The notes under the pieces were generated by a model. It did not search any database. It saw only the letters and a list, made by a program, of their open reading frames with translations, and was not told the origin of the DNA. From positions 2,356,001 through 2,420,000 of the forward strand of contig CM055611.1 of the NCBI GenBank assembly GCA_029379385.1: 64,000 bases of DNA, given 5' to 3'. This document shows positions 37,674-49,923 of this stretch, piece by piece. The stretch's first letter is position 1, and every line of letters starts with the position of its first letter. The stretch comes from Quillaja saponaria. Lineage: Eukaryota > Streptophyta > Magnoliopsida > Fabales > Quillajaceae. Made by a program: the position numbers and the translations under genes.

Positions 37674-37709
37674 ACCAATTTGCTTCCTTCCTTCCATTCT
37701 CTGTACCAC
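35602..37709 (-). CDS. Plant-specific serine-rich protein (salt-induced serine-rich type), 5 exons
   Basis: Member of a plant-only family of small serine-rich proteins of unknown biochemistry. I believe Arabidopsis SIS (Salt Induced Serine-rich) belongs here, but this is from memory. Exons, in transcript order: 37557-37709, 36898-36988, 36198-36373, 35702-35762, 35602-35618, giving 165 residues. Signature pieces are MEGRKQIG followed by ten serines, FTSELFGSKES, GIFGSIF, VQPCHLSSSIYYGGQDIY and the C-terminal GNWWQGSLYY, whose last four residues come from a 17-nt exon. No domain with a known catalytic site, no signal peptide, no membrane segment; probably intrinsically disordered. The transcript may start at MVQR (37709) or at MEGRKQ (37697); relatives begin ME-x-RK. 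Exon 3 uses the acceptor at GATGCAG. The identity of the family is firm, its function unknown. Confidence 0.85.
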
Positions 37710-40570
37710 TCTCTGTAAAACCCAGTATGCGAAATTTATGCCTCAGCCCTCAACCAAGTAAGACGAATAATATAATCCCAAAATTCTAAATAGCCGACAA
37801 ACAGAAAGAAGAAAGGAAAGGAAAATCGAAAACTGAACAAGGAAAGGGAGAGACGCGTGAATGATCATCCAAATAAGAGAGAGAAATATTTTGAAATGAG
37901 AAACCGTCACTGACACCCTTTTATAAGCCAAAAAAGACGGAAAGGCCCCAACTCCCAAGGAGTAAAAGTTTTTCCTTTTCTGTAATTTTCTCTCTGGCAT
38001 GGCCGACGTCCTCCCTTACAAAAACGCAAATGAAAAACAATAGTGTTTTTTTTTTTTTTCCAATAAATAATAAATATAATATTTCTAAAATTAAGGTAAA
38101 ACAAATAAAATAAGAATATTATATTTTTTTTATTCATTCAGTTATCTAAGGTGTCACCAAAAGCAAAGTTCTATGTTTTTTTTACCTTTCTTTGTCAATT
38201 ATTCAAATTTTAATTTCAAACACAACCAATTGATAAGAAAGTTAATAATTTTGTCTAAAATAATCACTAATTTTATTTATATTATTAATATTTTTTGGGT
38301 TTCTGGCATCAACCTATCGACAGGGGGTAACAGTTTTTAGTCACGTGGAATGGTGACTAGACAAGGTGGAACCCAAAAGCAAATCCCAACGTTTTACTGA
38401 CACGAGTACATAATTAGTGGATAATAACCAAACCTTACCCTTTCGGGCAATGTCCTTGAAAGAGTGGTAAACTGGAACCCAGTTTTGTCTTTTCCTTAAT
38501 TACAAGTGGTTTAAAGAAATGGATATAAATAAGTAACAAAAGTGTGTAAGAGGAGGACCAAATCCAAATCTGAGGGTTGAGAGCCTGAGACTGAGAGACA
38601 TGACCATGGTAACCTTATCCTTTTATCTTGTCGGACCAAACTGGGTGGGTCTTCTTCAACCTTCTTTCCCACCTTAAAAAAGATTCAGATATGTTTGCAT
38701 AACAACACTATTAAGCTATTAATTAGATTAAGAATATTATATTCATATTACTCTTAACGAAATTTTATTATATTTGTATCAAAATCAAAATTACAATTTT
38801 AATTCTTCACTAAAAGGGAATCCTAGAAGATATACAAAGTGATAGAATTAGAAATAAATTAAATAAGGAAGTAGATGATGATATTTCCAATTGGAAAGTG
38901 ATTAAGAAGTGGGGTCCATAGTCCAAACAACTGAAAGCTGATGGCGACAAAACACAACACAAATGACCATAAAAAGAAGTCGTTGGTGTTACCACTGAGG
39001 GTCGCCGCGTGCTATCCGTTTATGTGTCCACCGAATAACCATATCGAGCGTCAACGTCTTTCAATCAACTTTCATGTCCGCCGTTAGATCATCCCATCCT
39101 TACAAAATATAGTTGATTGTTCAAATAATTTTTTAAACATATTTTTTAAATTAACAAACCATGAATGTAAATATGAATAAAAAATCAGGCCTGAATATAA
39201 TAATATTATAATGATGCAGATGAGGATAAGCCTTACCTCAATAAGAAAGAAGATATGAAGGATAAGCTTGCCAATTTATAATTAATTTTAACCTACCTCA
39301 TAAATTTCATTGGATGAAAATATATTTAAAAGGGTAGAACCAAATTTGGCAATCACATTATCCTCAATTTTTTAAATATTTTTTTAGATATATTTTATAT
39401 GTATATAGTTCAAAACTTGTCAAGTTACCCATATGAAAATTAATTATAACAAGTTTGATTAGGTCTCAAAATCATGATTGCCATCATTATGAGATGGCAA
39501 TCAAGAGTTCTTTGACTGTGTTGGAGTTCCACGATAAGACAAATCAAAGTACAAGAGCTAGGATTCATAAAATCCACAAAGTAAGACAAATTATTCCAAA
39601 ACTTACTTAACTACTAACTGACTTCAAACCAAAACTAAGAGTAAAGCACTTAAGTTTCCATAAAAGATATTTAACAAAAAAAATTGGGGAATTCCAGATC
39701 AAGAATACATATATATTCTGAATAACAATTTCAAGTTCATCAATTCTTTCTCTTTTTTTTTTTTCTTTTTTTTTCAATACAAAAGATAAATTAGTATTTA
39801 CATCAAAAGAAATGTTAAGGTATAGTTGAATTTTTAATTTTTTTATTTAGCACTTAGGTAGTGTTCGGTTACTCCTATGGCTTTTCTAAATAATTCAAAG
39901 TCAATAAAAAAAAGGTATACATTCTTAATACTAGATCAATTCCGTAGGGTTTTATTCAATTAATATGATAATAAAGTAAATTAGATTGTTATTATGAAGT
40001 GGGCTGTCTTTATTAGTTCAGTGTTTAGTTTTTACAATATGGGCCATGGTCCATACGAGACATGCTAATAGACATAATATGATTTTTGGGCCTAGAGATT
40101 GAGAGTAAGGAGAAAAAATAGACTTACTCTTTTGGGCTTCAACAAAAATATTGAATTTGATGAAATCATTTCAGTGGATTAACTAAAATTAAAGTAATTG
40201 TTAGTATAAGTGATATATGTCACTCTCTTAATTACTGAGTGTTGAACTTAATATGAAGTGTTTTTTTGGTAAGCATTAAATATTAATATAATGAAGGCAA
40301 GCCATCTATATTAAGAATATAAAATTTATGAGAATTTTACTTCTTCCATTCTCTTTAAAAGAGATTCGAACTCATAAAGTGAAGAGTACAATTTATTGAC
40401 TACTAGAGGAACTTCTAAGAATTAATTATATAATAATAAATATAAATTGAAAAAAAAAAAAAGAGTTCATGAATTATTGTACCCTATTAAAATAAAATAC
40501 CTATCTTTCCTTAGAATTATAACAAAGCAAACAATTGAATTGACTTTTTTACAGTAAGTTTGGAACCTAA
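37710..40570. other. Intergenic, promoter side of the serine-rich gene
   Basis: 37710-38030 is the likely 5' leader and core promoter of the minus-strand gene. Beyond it no gene, tRNA or clear repeat is visible; short T- and A-runs occur at 38046 and 39750. Confidence 0.4.
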
Positions 40571-40574
40571 AAAA

Positions 40575-40850
40575 AATTATGAATTTATTTGAAATGAGTT
40601 CTACAATTTTTATATTTGAAACAAAAGAGATGGTGTAAAATTTAAATAGAATTCATTTGAAATCCTACACCAAATAGGTTAGATTTCATTTTGTCAAATT
40701 CATTAAAGATAAATTATTGTTTTATCCAACCTTGAATAACTTTTTTATTCATAATATTACAAATTTATCTTTATTTAGATAAATTGATAAATATTCACCA
40801 TCATTTCATTTCACATGCTCGCCTAATCATTTTCAATTTTTTCTTTTTTT
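40575..40850 (-). repeat. Dispersed repeat, copy 2 (inverted partner of 5.7 kb)
   Basis: Reverse complement corresponds to 5690-5975; see that entry. Matching landmarks are TCTAACCTATTTGGTGTAG and AAATTTTACACCATCTCTTT on the minus strand. Confidence 0.5.
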
Positions 40851-41406
40851 TGGTTTTTTATATTTTTTCATAGACAATGATGTAACACTAATTCTCGTAC
40901 TTTATCGACTATAATAACTCTCCCAACAATTACCTGCTCTAATATCTGAATTTCTATTCTCACTATGAGAGTGCATCTTTCTAACTACTGCACCCAATTT
41001 CAATTAAGAGAATAAATTTTATTTTTTTATTCTTAATTACCCTTGTTAGTTGTAGTTCTTATTTCAAATAAGAGAATAATTTTTTTTGTTTTTTTTATTT
41101 TTGTTTCAAACACACTATTACAGTGACCAACGTACCCAATTTGATCCACGGTGGTAAATTGTCTTGAGAAATAGACTCGCAAGTTCTAGGTTCATGCATT
41201 TGCTTGTATATTTTCAGTACAACTGTACCTGAACATTAACTACTGAAAACGGACATGGCAAAATTATGGACAATCCCAAAACATGATGTTCAAAAAAGTG
41301 ATTAAAAATCACAGTGATTAATGTTGGTTTAGTATTAATCATGTATACACAAAAAGAAAACAAGATTACATGAAGTAACTAATAATAAAAAAGAAGAAAG
41401 TTAAAA

Positions 41407-41742
41407 CTACTGAAATTTCCAAGGCAAGCATTGAAGCTTTGAGCAAGACCCTGTCCATGTACTTGTACAATCACCTTCAACTCCATCACAACACTTACAA
41501 ACTACTCCAAGAGTCGAAAATATCTTTGACTGCCCTGCAATAGTCACACACATAAGATTTACGAAGCATAAACAGAGAAAATCAGAGAAAAACAGAGGGA
41601 TATGGAAGTAAGCTTAGAAATTCTTACCCTGATGGGACATTAAGGAAAGAGGTCTTGCTTCTGTAATTCTTGAATTTTGGGATGTTGAAGCTATTATTAT
41701 AAGCAAAATCAGAAGCATAGAAGGCTTAGACATAACACCCAT
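41407..41742 (-). CDS. Secreted cysteine-rich peptide, 2 exons, unrecognised family
   Basis: Short gene easily missed by length filters. Exon 1 is 41628-41742 and exon 2 is 41407-41534; the intron is 93 bp with GTAAGA and TTGCAG ends, phase 1; 80 residues. The N-terminus MGVMSKPSMLLILLIIIAST is a signal peptide, probably cleaved before residue 30 (after TEA). The mature peptide is about 50 residues with six cysteines at its end: VCKCCDGVEGDC, then TSTWTGSC and SKLQCLPWKFQ, spacing C-x-CC-x6-C-x7-C-x4-C. I recall similar unnamed CKCCDG...LQCLPWK peptides in other plants, so it is probably a conserved secreted CRP, but I cannot give a function. Alternatives such as defensin, EPF-like or thionin do not fit the spacing. 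A second in-frame ATG (41733) is also possible. Confidence 0.75.
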
Positions 41743-43200
41743 ATCTCACTTTTTGACAAATCTAAAACCACAGGGTTCGATGCAGAGCTATATATATTGA
41801 TCACTAACGGGTCCAGAGGTTAATTAGCGTCTGGAATACCCAATGACTTTAGAAGAAATATGAATATCTGAATCTAAACCATGATTGAAATTATTTTATT
41901 CTAGAAGATAATATACTTAAAATGATGGGTTAGGATTTGTTGTGCATATAAGTTAATAATCTAGAAGTTAGGCTGTCTTTTTTGGCCTTTTCTCTATTTC
42001 AATTGGAGATGTTGAGTTTTTCTCGTGTGCTTCTAGATGAAACATGGGTCGCGCTCACGCCAAACGTTTCTTACTTGTTCACGTCTCTATGCTGATGATG
42101 ACTTGGGAATTGGGTGGAAACTTCCTTGTAATTTTCATAATTCAAAATTTTGTAGATCATAAATTAATAAAGTGTTTTTGCCCGTTGAGTTAATATTTAT
42201 TAATATTTGTGTTATAAGTTGAAAAGAAAATTTTAATGCTTCTATATTTGTGGAGATTTAAGTTTTGATCTTGTTAAGCTCATTTTCAATTTGTTTACAA
42301 ATAATTTTGTTTGTAAATATAGCCTAGTTTGGCTTTTAATACAGTTTTTCGGTTTAAACTTCTTTAAAAACTGTTAAGTTATAAATGTTTTATTATTTTA
42401 AATTTTATGAAAAAATATTTTTCCAATTTTTAGAGTTCTAAAGGTTGAAATTAAAAAAAGAAACTTGTACTAGAAAACATGAAAGTTGAAATGAATATTT
42501 TTTTTGTTTTGTTTTCTGGGTATCACATAGGACATTTCCAACAATTATCTGTTCAAAGATTTGAATTTTTGTTCTCATCCTGAAAGGGTAGCTCACTTAT
42601 CACTATGGCTAAAATATAACCATAATATTTCTTAATTGTTAAAAATATATTTTTAATAATTTTAATATTCAATATCTTTATTAAATGAATAAAATCAAAT
42701 AAATTTTTTTCTATTTTACAGTATTTTTTACATTAACTTGTAAAGGTGAAAAACAAAATTCCCCCACTTGTTGATTCAATCACTCATTGGCTTGCCTTTA
42801 TTTGAAAGTCTAACATCCCGTCTTCCTATCATAATATAATACAATATTCCCAGGTTTACTACTTTCCTAAAGTGCATTAGGATTAACCCGCCGAAAGGGT
42901 TGTGTTGCTCTTGACTTGAATTTTACCATGTTATTGGACATTGGTAAACTAGGCATTCACAATCCGAGTAATTTGGTGGAGGTTGGCCGGAAACTTCTCC
43001 TCTCTTCCGTCTTGATTTAAATTTAATACGAATGGAGCCAAGTACAATCCGGTGAAAATGGAAAGAGAGCTTATCCGAGATAGTGAGTTTTTTTATTTTT
43101 GGACATGAATAATATTATATCACATATATCATATTATAGTGAAAGATTTCCAATTCATCAATATTATAATGTGAACTATATTAAAATGAAAAAGAAAAAA
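41743..43200. other. Intergenic, promoter side of the CRP gene
   Basis: A TATA-like GATCAATATATATAG on the minus strand lies around 41790-41805, about 50 bp upstream of the CRP start. No other gene or strong repeat seen. Confidence 0.4.
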
Positions 43201-43866
43201 AATTATCACACATTAATCGATGATAAGATTTGAATATGAGACTTTATTTTTATCAGTACTTTTGTCTGAATTGGATCAAATGTACATTAAGAATAATATA
43301 GAAATCATTTTTTAGTCTAGCTTGAGTGTTTATTCAAATATTTTAATTTGTCAATATTTTCTTCTAAATTGGATCAAGTTTATGTTAAGAATAAATTAAG
43401 AGTTATTTTTAGTCTAGTCTAGTGTTGGAATGTAAGATTTCAATTTAGACTAGCTTTGAACACGGATTGATAAATTAAAGTGCAACTTGAGTTGAGATAA
43501 TTACAAAATTTTGTTGATGATAATTGAAGAAAAAAATTATTACATATTAATCGATGGTAAGATTTAAATATGAGACTTTTAATTTGTCAGTATTTCTGTC
43601 TGAATTGAATCAAGTACACGTTAAGAATAATAATATAAGAGTCATTTTTAGTCTGGTCTGAGTGTTTATTCAAATCTTTTAATTTCTTAATACTTCCGTC
43701 TAAATTGGATCAAGTGTATATTAAGAATAAATTAAGAGTCATTTTTAGTCTAGTCTAGTGTTGGAATTTGAGATTTCAACTTAAACTAACTTTGAACACG
43801 AGGATTAATAAATTAAAGTTCAACTTGAGTTTAGATAATTAAAAAAAATTTTGATGATAATAACCC
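43201..43866. repeat. Tandem duplication, unit about 334 bp
   Basis: Two head-to-tail copies (43201-43534 and 43535-43866). Landmarks CATTAATCGATG, AAGATTTGAATATGAGAC and TAGTCTAGTGTTGGAA recur at the same offset. Each copy contains an inner direct repeat of roughly 115 bp (AATTGGATCAAGT ... GTCATTTTTAGTCTAG), so the structure is two-tiered. Copies differ at scattered bases. Confidence 0.75.
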
Positions 43867-43984
43867 TTTTATTTTTCTATCTTCTTATATTAAGTGTAGG
43901 CCCTTAATGACGAAAAGTTTAGGATTAGGCACTATTTATCAAGTGCAGGTCCTTAATTAAAAGATTGATTTTAAAATTATAAAA

Positions 43985-44066
43985 CCGTGAGCGGCAGGAT
44001 TCGAACCTGCGCGGGCAAAGCCCACATGATTTCTAGTCATGCCCGATAACCACTCCGGCACGCTCA
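43985..44066 (-). tRNA. trnS-AGA: tRNA-Ser (AGA)
   Basis: Minus-strand gene of 82 nt with discriminator G. The acceptor stem GTGAGCG / CGCTCAC pairs perfectly. The anticodon stem-loop CATGA-CTAGAAA-TCATG gives anticodon AGA. A long variable arm (TGGGCTTTGCCCG) marks a class II tRNA. The T-loop GGTTCGAATCC forms box B and the D-arm region forms box A. A TTTT terminator follows within a few bases. All stems are intact, so it is probably functional. Confidence 0.95.
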
Positions 44067-44148
44067 CTTTGTTTCTATAAGCTGAATGTTTGTTAGTAAT
44101 ATATAAGACAAAAGTGAAGCAAAAACAATTACCTTGATTATTAAAAGA

Positions 44149-44222
44149 TGGAGACGCGGGGGTATCGATCCCCGTATCTTTCACATGCTAAGCGAGCGCT
44201 CTACCATCTGAGCTACATCCCA
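44149..44222 (-). tRNA. Degenerate tRNA-Ala (AGC), likely pseudogene
   Basis: Minus strand, 82 bp upstream (in transcript sense) of the tRNA-Ser. The D-arm GCTCAGATGGTAGAGC, anticodon loop TTAGCAT (anticodon AGC) and T-loop ATCGATA are typical of plant tRNA-Ala. Defects: base 1 is T opposite C72; the anticodon stem CTCGC / GTGAA has a G-T wobble and a C-A mismatch; the T-stem has an extra C (CCCCCG for CCCCG); the acceptor has T-G and G-T wobbles. Promoter boxes and a TTTT terminator survive. It is best read as a pseudogene, but a charged Ala tRNA depends mainly on G3-T70, which is kept. Confidence 0.8.
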
Positions 44223-45533
44223 AAATTATTGAAAGTCTAGACAGTTTAATATATTGTGATAATTTAAACTTATCCCATAAGGTCTCTATTCAAGACATGC
44301 CCTTAAAGTTTACTCATTTATCAATTTGGTCCCGCTGAACTTTTGTCAAAATTTAAGTGAATTTTACCAAACATTAAAGACTAAGTTTTTTTTATATTAG
44401 ATTTTATCAATTAGGATCTACTTGACTCATCGTTTTCCCTCCTCATACCTCCTAAAGTTTAATTAAATTTGACAAACTACCTATCATTTTAGACCTTTGA
44501 CTCTTAGAATAGGTAATGTCTTAGTTGCTGGGAAAAAACAAAAAGTTGTTTACGTTTTTATAAAAATTTAACCCAAGAACATCAAGTCTCTTTTAATCAA
44601 AGATCAACCATTGCATTAACTTGATTATAGATGGAGGTTAACAAAGCAATTTTCCTACTCCATGGTTACCGATGCAAAACTCTATTCATTATATTCTTAT
44701 TTTTTATTTACTTAAGTTGATCTTCAGGAGGAAATCCGAATAATTAAAATTTAAAATATTGGGGTGGTCTTATTTTTCTTTTCAAGAAAATTTTAAGTAT
44801 TAATCTTACCAGAAAAAAAAAAAAAAAAAAAAAAAGAAATAACAAAGATTTTTATAGTTTGAGGCTATTTCCAAAATCCATTTGATTTATTTTCAAAGTT
44901 GCATTGATTAGTCAATAGAGTAAATATTTGCAAGAGACAGGGTAAATAATAAAGAAGAACGCGGTGAATGTAACACAAACATCTAGGGAGCTTACATAAA
45001 TATTTACTTAAGGAAATTTAACAAGACTAATAATCAGTTATGTATGTTTTTATTTTTGTGATTTTATGAAAAATAAAATCTTTACGTGAATAATTCATAT
45101 TTAAATGAATTATATAAATAAATTAGTTAAAATATGTATAAATTAAATAAAACAATTGTCTGTTCATATTGGATATCCAAATATTTTTCGAATAAATGTA
45201 ACAAATGCATGAACATTGTATACAAGAGGAAATCTCCTGTGTCTACAAACATCCTGATAGTAAGGCCATCTTTTCTACTAATAGAGAAACTTTTCCATTC
45301 CACGTAAACAACACCTTTATATTTTGTTTCATGCATACAATGAACATGAGTTACTGTTCGTTATTAACATCCACAGCCTTCTAACCCCATGAAAAACACA
45401 TACAAGAACTCGTCAAGTAAGAAATATATAAGCAGGCCATGCTGCCGTTTCAAGTACTACTAAGAGTCCACATTTTCATCTTCCTATAAGAAAGGAAGCA
45501 TCTTATGGATTGTATGAACACGGAATTATGGCT
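44223..45533. other. Intergenic
   Basis: No gene seen. A run of A at about 44813-44834. The right-hand part up to 45533 probably includes the 3' UTR of the PI31-like gene. Confidence 0.35.
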
Positions 45534-48500
45534 TTATATAAAATCTCTGTCGTTCCCGAATTGCTCCAAGTCCGGATGAATCCCACCTCCAGGCCTGCGA
45601 GGGTTTCTGCAAGAAGCAAAAGAAAAAGTTAATTAGATCTCGTTATCGTAATGTGTAGAATACCTATTTAGCCTTGTTGGATTATATATCCTGTTTCAGA
45701 GCTCACAAGGCATTCTATAAAGGACTTTACAATTAGCAAAGCCAACTTCCAAATTTACCATGTCAAATAAGCATTAAGACGAAGTTCATTTTGTGTGTGA
45801 TTTGTAAATGTGATCGTAAGCTCCATCATACCTTGCAAATCTATTGGGCTCAAAACCAGGAACACCAGGTGGACCATAGGGATCAAAACGAGCACCAGGA
45901 GGAACACCCCTGTTTTGTTAAAGTAACCAAAGATATAATAAATAGTAGAGATTATAGAAAAATATAGAACAAATAGGAAGTCAGACATCAGACAGAGAGA
46001 TAGTGAGAGAGAAAACTCACGGTGCTCCTCCAGGGATACCAGGTTCTCCACCAACTCCACCAAACCAACGGGGATCATTAGGCCCTGTTTCCAAGTTCCG
46101 AAAATATAGTTAGATGTTTAAGTTTCTGAACAAACCGTGGCATATTGTGAGCAAATTAGGAAAGAAAAGCTTATTCTACAAACCAACAAGCATGCTCCCG
46201 CCTCCAACGTCACTCCTGAAGCCAACAAAGAAAATTCAAAGAATAAACTTTTCGAGCTGGGGAATATGGAATTAAATTATCTCCAACTGAAATGAAGAAG
46301 AAAGAAATGAAGATGATTTGGGACAGGAAAGACCTAGTGGGATACATGCCAGCTCCAGGGCCAGGAAAAAGATCACTACCGCCAACTGGATTAACAGGAG
46401 GATACACAATTCTGCAAAAAGAGCAAGAGCTCATAAAGTCATGAATTTCCCATGTGATACAACATTCAGTAATCAAATCCAAACCAAAGAAAGTATGTGC
46501 ATAATCGTTAACGTCACATACAACCAACATTTGAAGATGACAATGACATGGATAAAAATAGGAAATAGAATACCAGAAAAGGCAACTGACTTCATAGAGC
46601 TAAACAGCACATAAGTTAACGGTAAGTACCAAGTATCAACTAATTTGTTCTTAAAGACAGTTTAAGTAAATAAGTTCTATGCGCATAGCTAGTGCTATAT
46701 TGGCCTATGGGGACCCCTAAAAAATCACTTGGTAAAATCTTTGGCTATTGCCAGAAAGAAGCACTAATAATCTTGCTGCATCGAGGCATCAAGTTATGTT
46801 AAATTTACAACACACAGAACATTCATCTTTGGTTGTGGAAGATAGACACACAGACTAATGGATCCATTTAGCTTGAAGATAAAAGACAAATTGACAGATG
46901 ATCAGAACTGTACAAAATCTTAGTGATTATGTATGGACATAAAGTGATCAATGAGATTATTAAGAGCAAGAGACATACCCTGAAGGATGAGTTGGAGGAC
47001 CCCCAGGGTCACCAAATCCAACACCAGGCTCATTGATATTACTTCTAGATCTCTCACTTGTTTGTGACCTGCATACCAAGCAACAAAAACATGTAAACAG
47101 CATTGGCAAGGATGATAATCCTTTCTAGTGTAATTATATTATATATAGACGAAAAGGTTCATCATATACACCAAACATAAAAGAGCAGCCAACTTTACCC
47201 AAAACATGCAGGTAGAAATAATATATCTACACATTTGTTTTCCTTTTTTGATGTCTTTCTTCAGGGGAAGGAAGTTAAGCATGTTCACATCAACAGATGC
47301 AGCTGTACATACCAACTTCAAGCATATAGAGATTTAACAATTGTCCCTCCCCGATTAAATTAGTTACATATCTTATCTACTTATCTAGACAATAGTAAAA
47401 TATTCTATAAAATATAGTATCAGGCTGCTCACGTGGCTGGATTAATGTCAAAAAGCCAGAAAAGATACATGGTCATTCTATGATTAGACTTTCCAAAATA
47501 AGTTAAGGCTTTTTGATATATTTCTAGTAATATTAACGAATTACACTTTTTGAGTTACTCCTTTAGTCATGTGAAGGGTGTATTCTTTGACTATGCACAT
47601 ATTCAGTTATTACTCCAAAAATACCGTTTCCAGGGACATCAAATAATCACTCAGGCAGAATAAATTGTAGCAGGATGTTTTAAATGAAGGGCATTATAGG
47701 AAATAATGAAATTAACGTTTAGACTGGATATATTTGGGACAACCTAAATGGAAATGTAAACGGCCTTTGCAGGATGAAGGGAATATGAAATTACTCAAAC
47801 TTTCCCTTCTCAATGTTCCCTTGTAGAAACAAGTGACTTCAACAGGGTATAGGTCATCAACAGTAACCTAAGGCCAAACCATAATTAAGATACAAGGACA
47901 TGGACACTGGAACACAACAAAGTCCATGTGTGTAGCATCTTGTTGAGACTGATACTCTGACGCAGTACACTACTAGGGAGAAGTGTTCATGCTTCACAGA
48001 ATCATGTCTTAGCAAATCCAGGACTTCATATAAATGATACATGGATGTAGAAGGAAAGGAAAGAGCAAGAGGGAAAAGAGAGAGAAGGTACAGAGAAAGA
48101 GACAAACTATGAAAGAGAATAGAGGACAGGAAAATCATATTCAATGAACAAATCCAAATTGAGATACTTTCAATTACAATGAGGCCTTTACATAGGATAT
48201 CCCTAAATGATCTAAATCCTGCTGCAAAAGGAAAAGCTTCATAGGATAATAGAAGAATGTAATCCCTAAATCAATAGAAACCCTAATAGTTAAAACCAAA
48301 TAATGAAACCCCAACAATCAGATAATGTTAGTTAAAAAATATTAACAACAAATTGAAAGAAAAGGCGATAAATCTTTAGGTACTTGAATTCAAGGTACTA
48401 ATAGATAGAAGTAAAATATAGTTATATTATGTACTAATAGTTCACATATTAACATAACGTTGAACCATGTGCTATCAAAACAGAGAGATATTCTATGGTT

Positions 48501-49729
48501 AATGGCTATTTTCCTAGTATGGAACATTCTTGTCAAGATATTCTAGAAAGCTTTCACATGAAAGCAACACATAAAGTTTTAGGGTCACAGAAACAAGAGA
48601 CAAAGAGCAGCATGGCACACCAAGGTGACAGAAAATCCCAAAATTCAAAAACGTGAAACTACAGGAATATGTAAAACATCGTTGAAATAGAACTTTTTGT
48701 TTTTGATTCCATCGGGACTTCTTCACTTTATTTATTAATAACATAGGGGGAAAAGCTTATCAACCACAAATAAAAGAGAAAAGAGCTATCATCATATCAA
48801 CATGATCTAATTGTGTTTACCGGTGTTGAACAGGTGGTATGCCCAATGGTGTATTGAACACAGAAACATGTGATTTACATTGGAAGGTCTGTGCAAATTA
48901 TAGTCCAACATAGCTAAGAAAGCAGAGATTTGCATTGTCAAACTACGCAGAGAATAGTGTCACGTTATTACTTTACCACACCCATACAACCCAATTACCT
49001 TAGAGGATTAGTGGATGAACTGGATTTAGATGAACCATCCAATTTAGACAAGATTTCTGTGTCCAGACTCTTCAAGAGTTTCTCTAAATTCTTGAATTGC
49101 GCAGAATAATTGCTGCTCCCATTCTCTCCAACATAGTCCCCAACACTGCCAGTGCAAAACCCCAAAACCCATAACGATTTTAAGAAGAACTAAAACGAGA
49201 TAAATGAACCCAGTTGCAAAAGTTAATTGGCACAACAACAAAAAAAAAAAAAAAGAGAGACCAATTACTTAATTTCAAGATGGGCAGGCTCAGAAGCCCC
49301 TTGAGACAAAGCATCAACAAGTAACTTGCCACCCATTACAAGACACTTGACCAGAACTTTCTCTGAACCCTTTTCAGGGCTTGTGTAGACAAATGCGTAT
49401 TCATCAACTCGTTCGTTCCATCCATCAATTCCCACCTCATCTGCATAGGAGATATTGAGAGAGAGCTAAGCAAGAGAAAGAAAATTGGGTTGTACAAAGG
49501 TTTTGGAGAGTTTATACAGAGAACGAAAATATAATCAAAGAGAAACGTGATTACCGGCGGAGAGATTCGAAAGGGCATTTTCAGAAAAGGCTGGAGGACC
49601 TGTGGCCATCAGGACGTGACCAGTGGCAAGAAAGGCCGCATGGACAGCGAAGGCGACCTTGTCATTATCGTTGCGGAAGGATGGCCTCGCCGCCCTAATC
49701 ACCGCCATTAGAGTTTTCTCAGTCGCCAT
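45534..49729 (-). CDS. PTRE1: PI31-type proteasome regulator, 9 exons
   Basis: Plant homologue of PI31 (Arabidopsis PTRE1, by memory), a regulator of 20S/26S proteasome activity. Exons in transcript order: 49555-49729, 49269-49440, 48999-49145, 46979-47068, 46334-46411, 46184-46215, 46021-46084, 45832-45909, 45534-45606; 302 residues, a normal length. The N-terminal PI31/FP domain covers about 1-160 (MATEKTLMAVIRAARPSF, DGWNERVDEYAFVYTSPEKG, CLVMGGKLLVDALSQGASEP). It is followed by a Ser-rich linker and a C-terminal Gly/Pro-rich half with repeats such as GFGDPGGPPTHPSG, PRWFGGVGGEPGIPGG and PPGARFDPYGPPGVPGF. Binding by the C-terminal half to the 20S particle is known from animal PI31, which ends in Hb-Y-x. 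This protein ends DRDFI, with Phe where Tyr would be expected. Intron 3 is nearly 2 kb. No lesions seen. Confidence 0.93.
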
Positions 49730-49923
49730 AATCGTTTTGGTTCTTCGTCAATCCTTTGTTTCCTGCCGGGTAAGGAACTGACAGAGGGTTCTCGATTTAA
49801 TTAGAAAAAGTATAGAGTTTGCAGTTTGCACAAGAAATACTCAAATTGTAACAGTAAACAATGGGTCTCCTTCGGTCTTGAATTTATTTAAATAATTTTT
49901 GGGTGAATTTAAATACTTATTAT

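Noticed and set aside
43957..44184. 75-codon minus-strand frame over the tRNA genes
   Set aside because: It runs through a clear tRNA-Ser gene and part of a tRNA-Ala-like gene; the frame is incidental.
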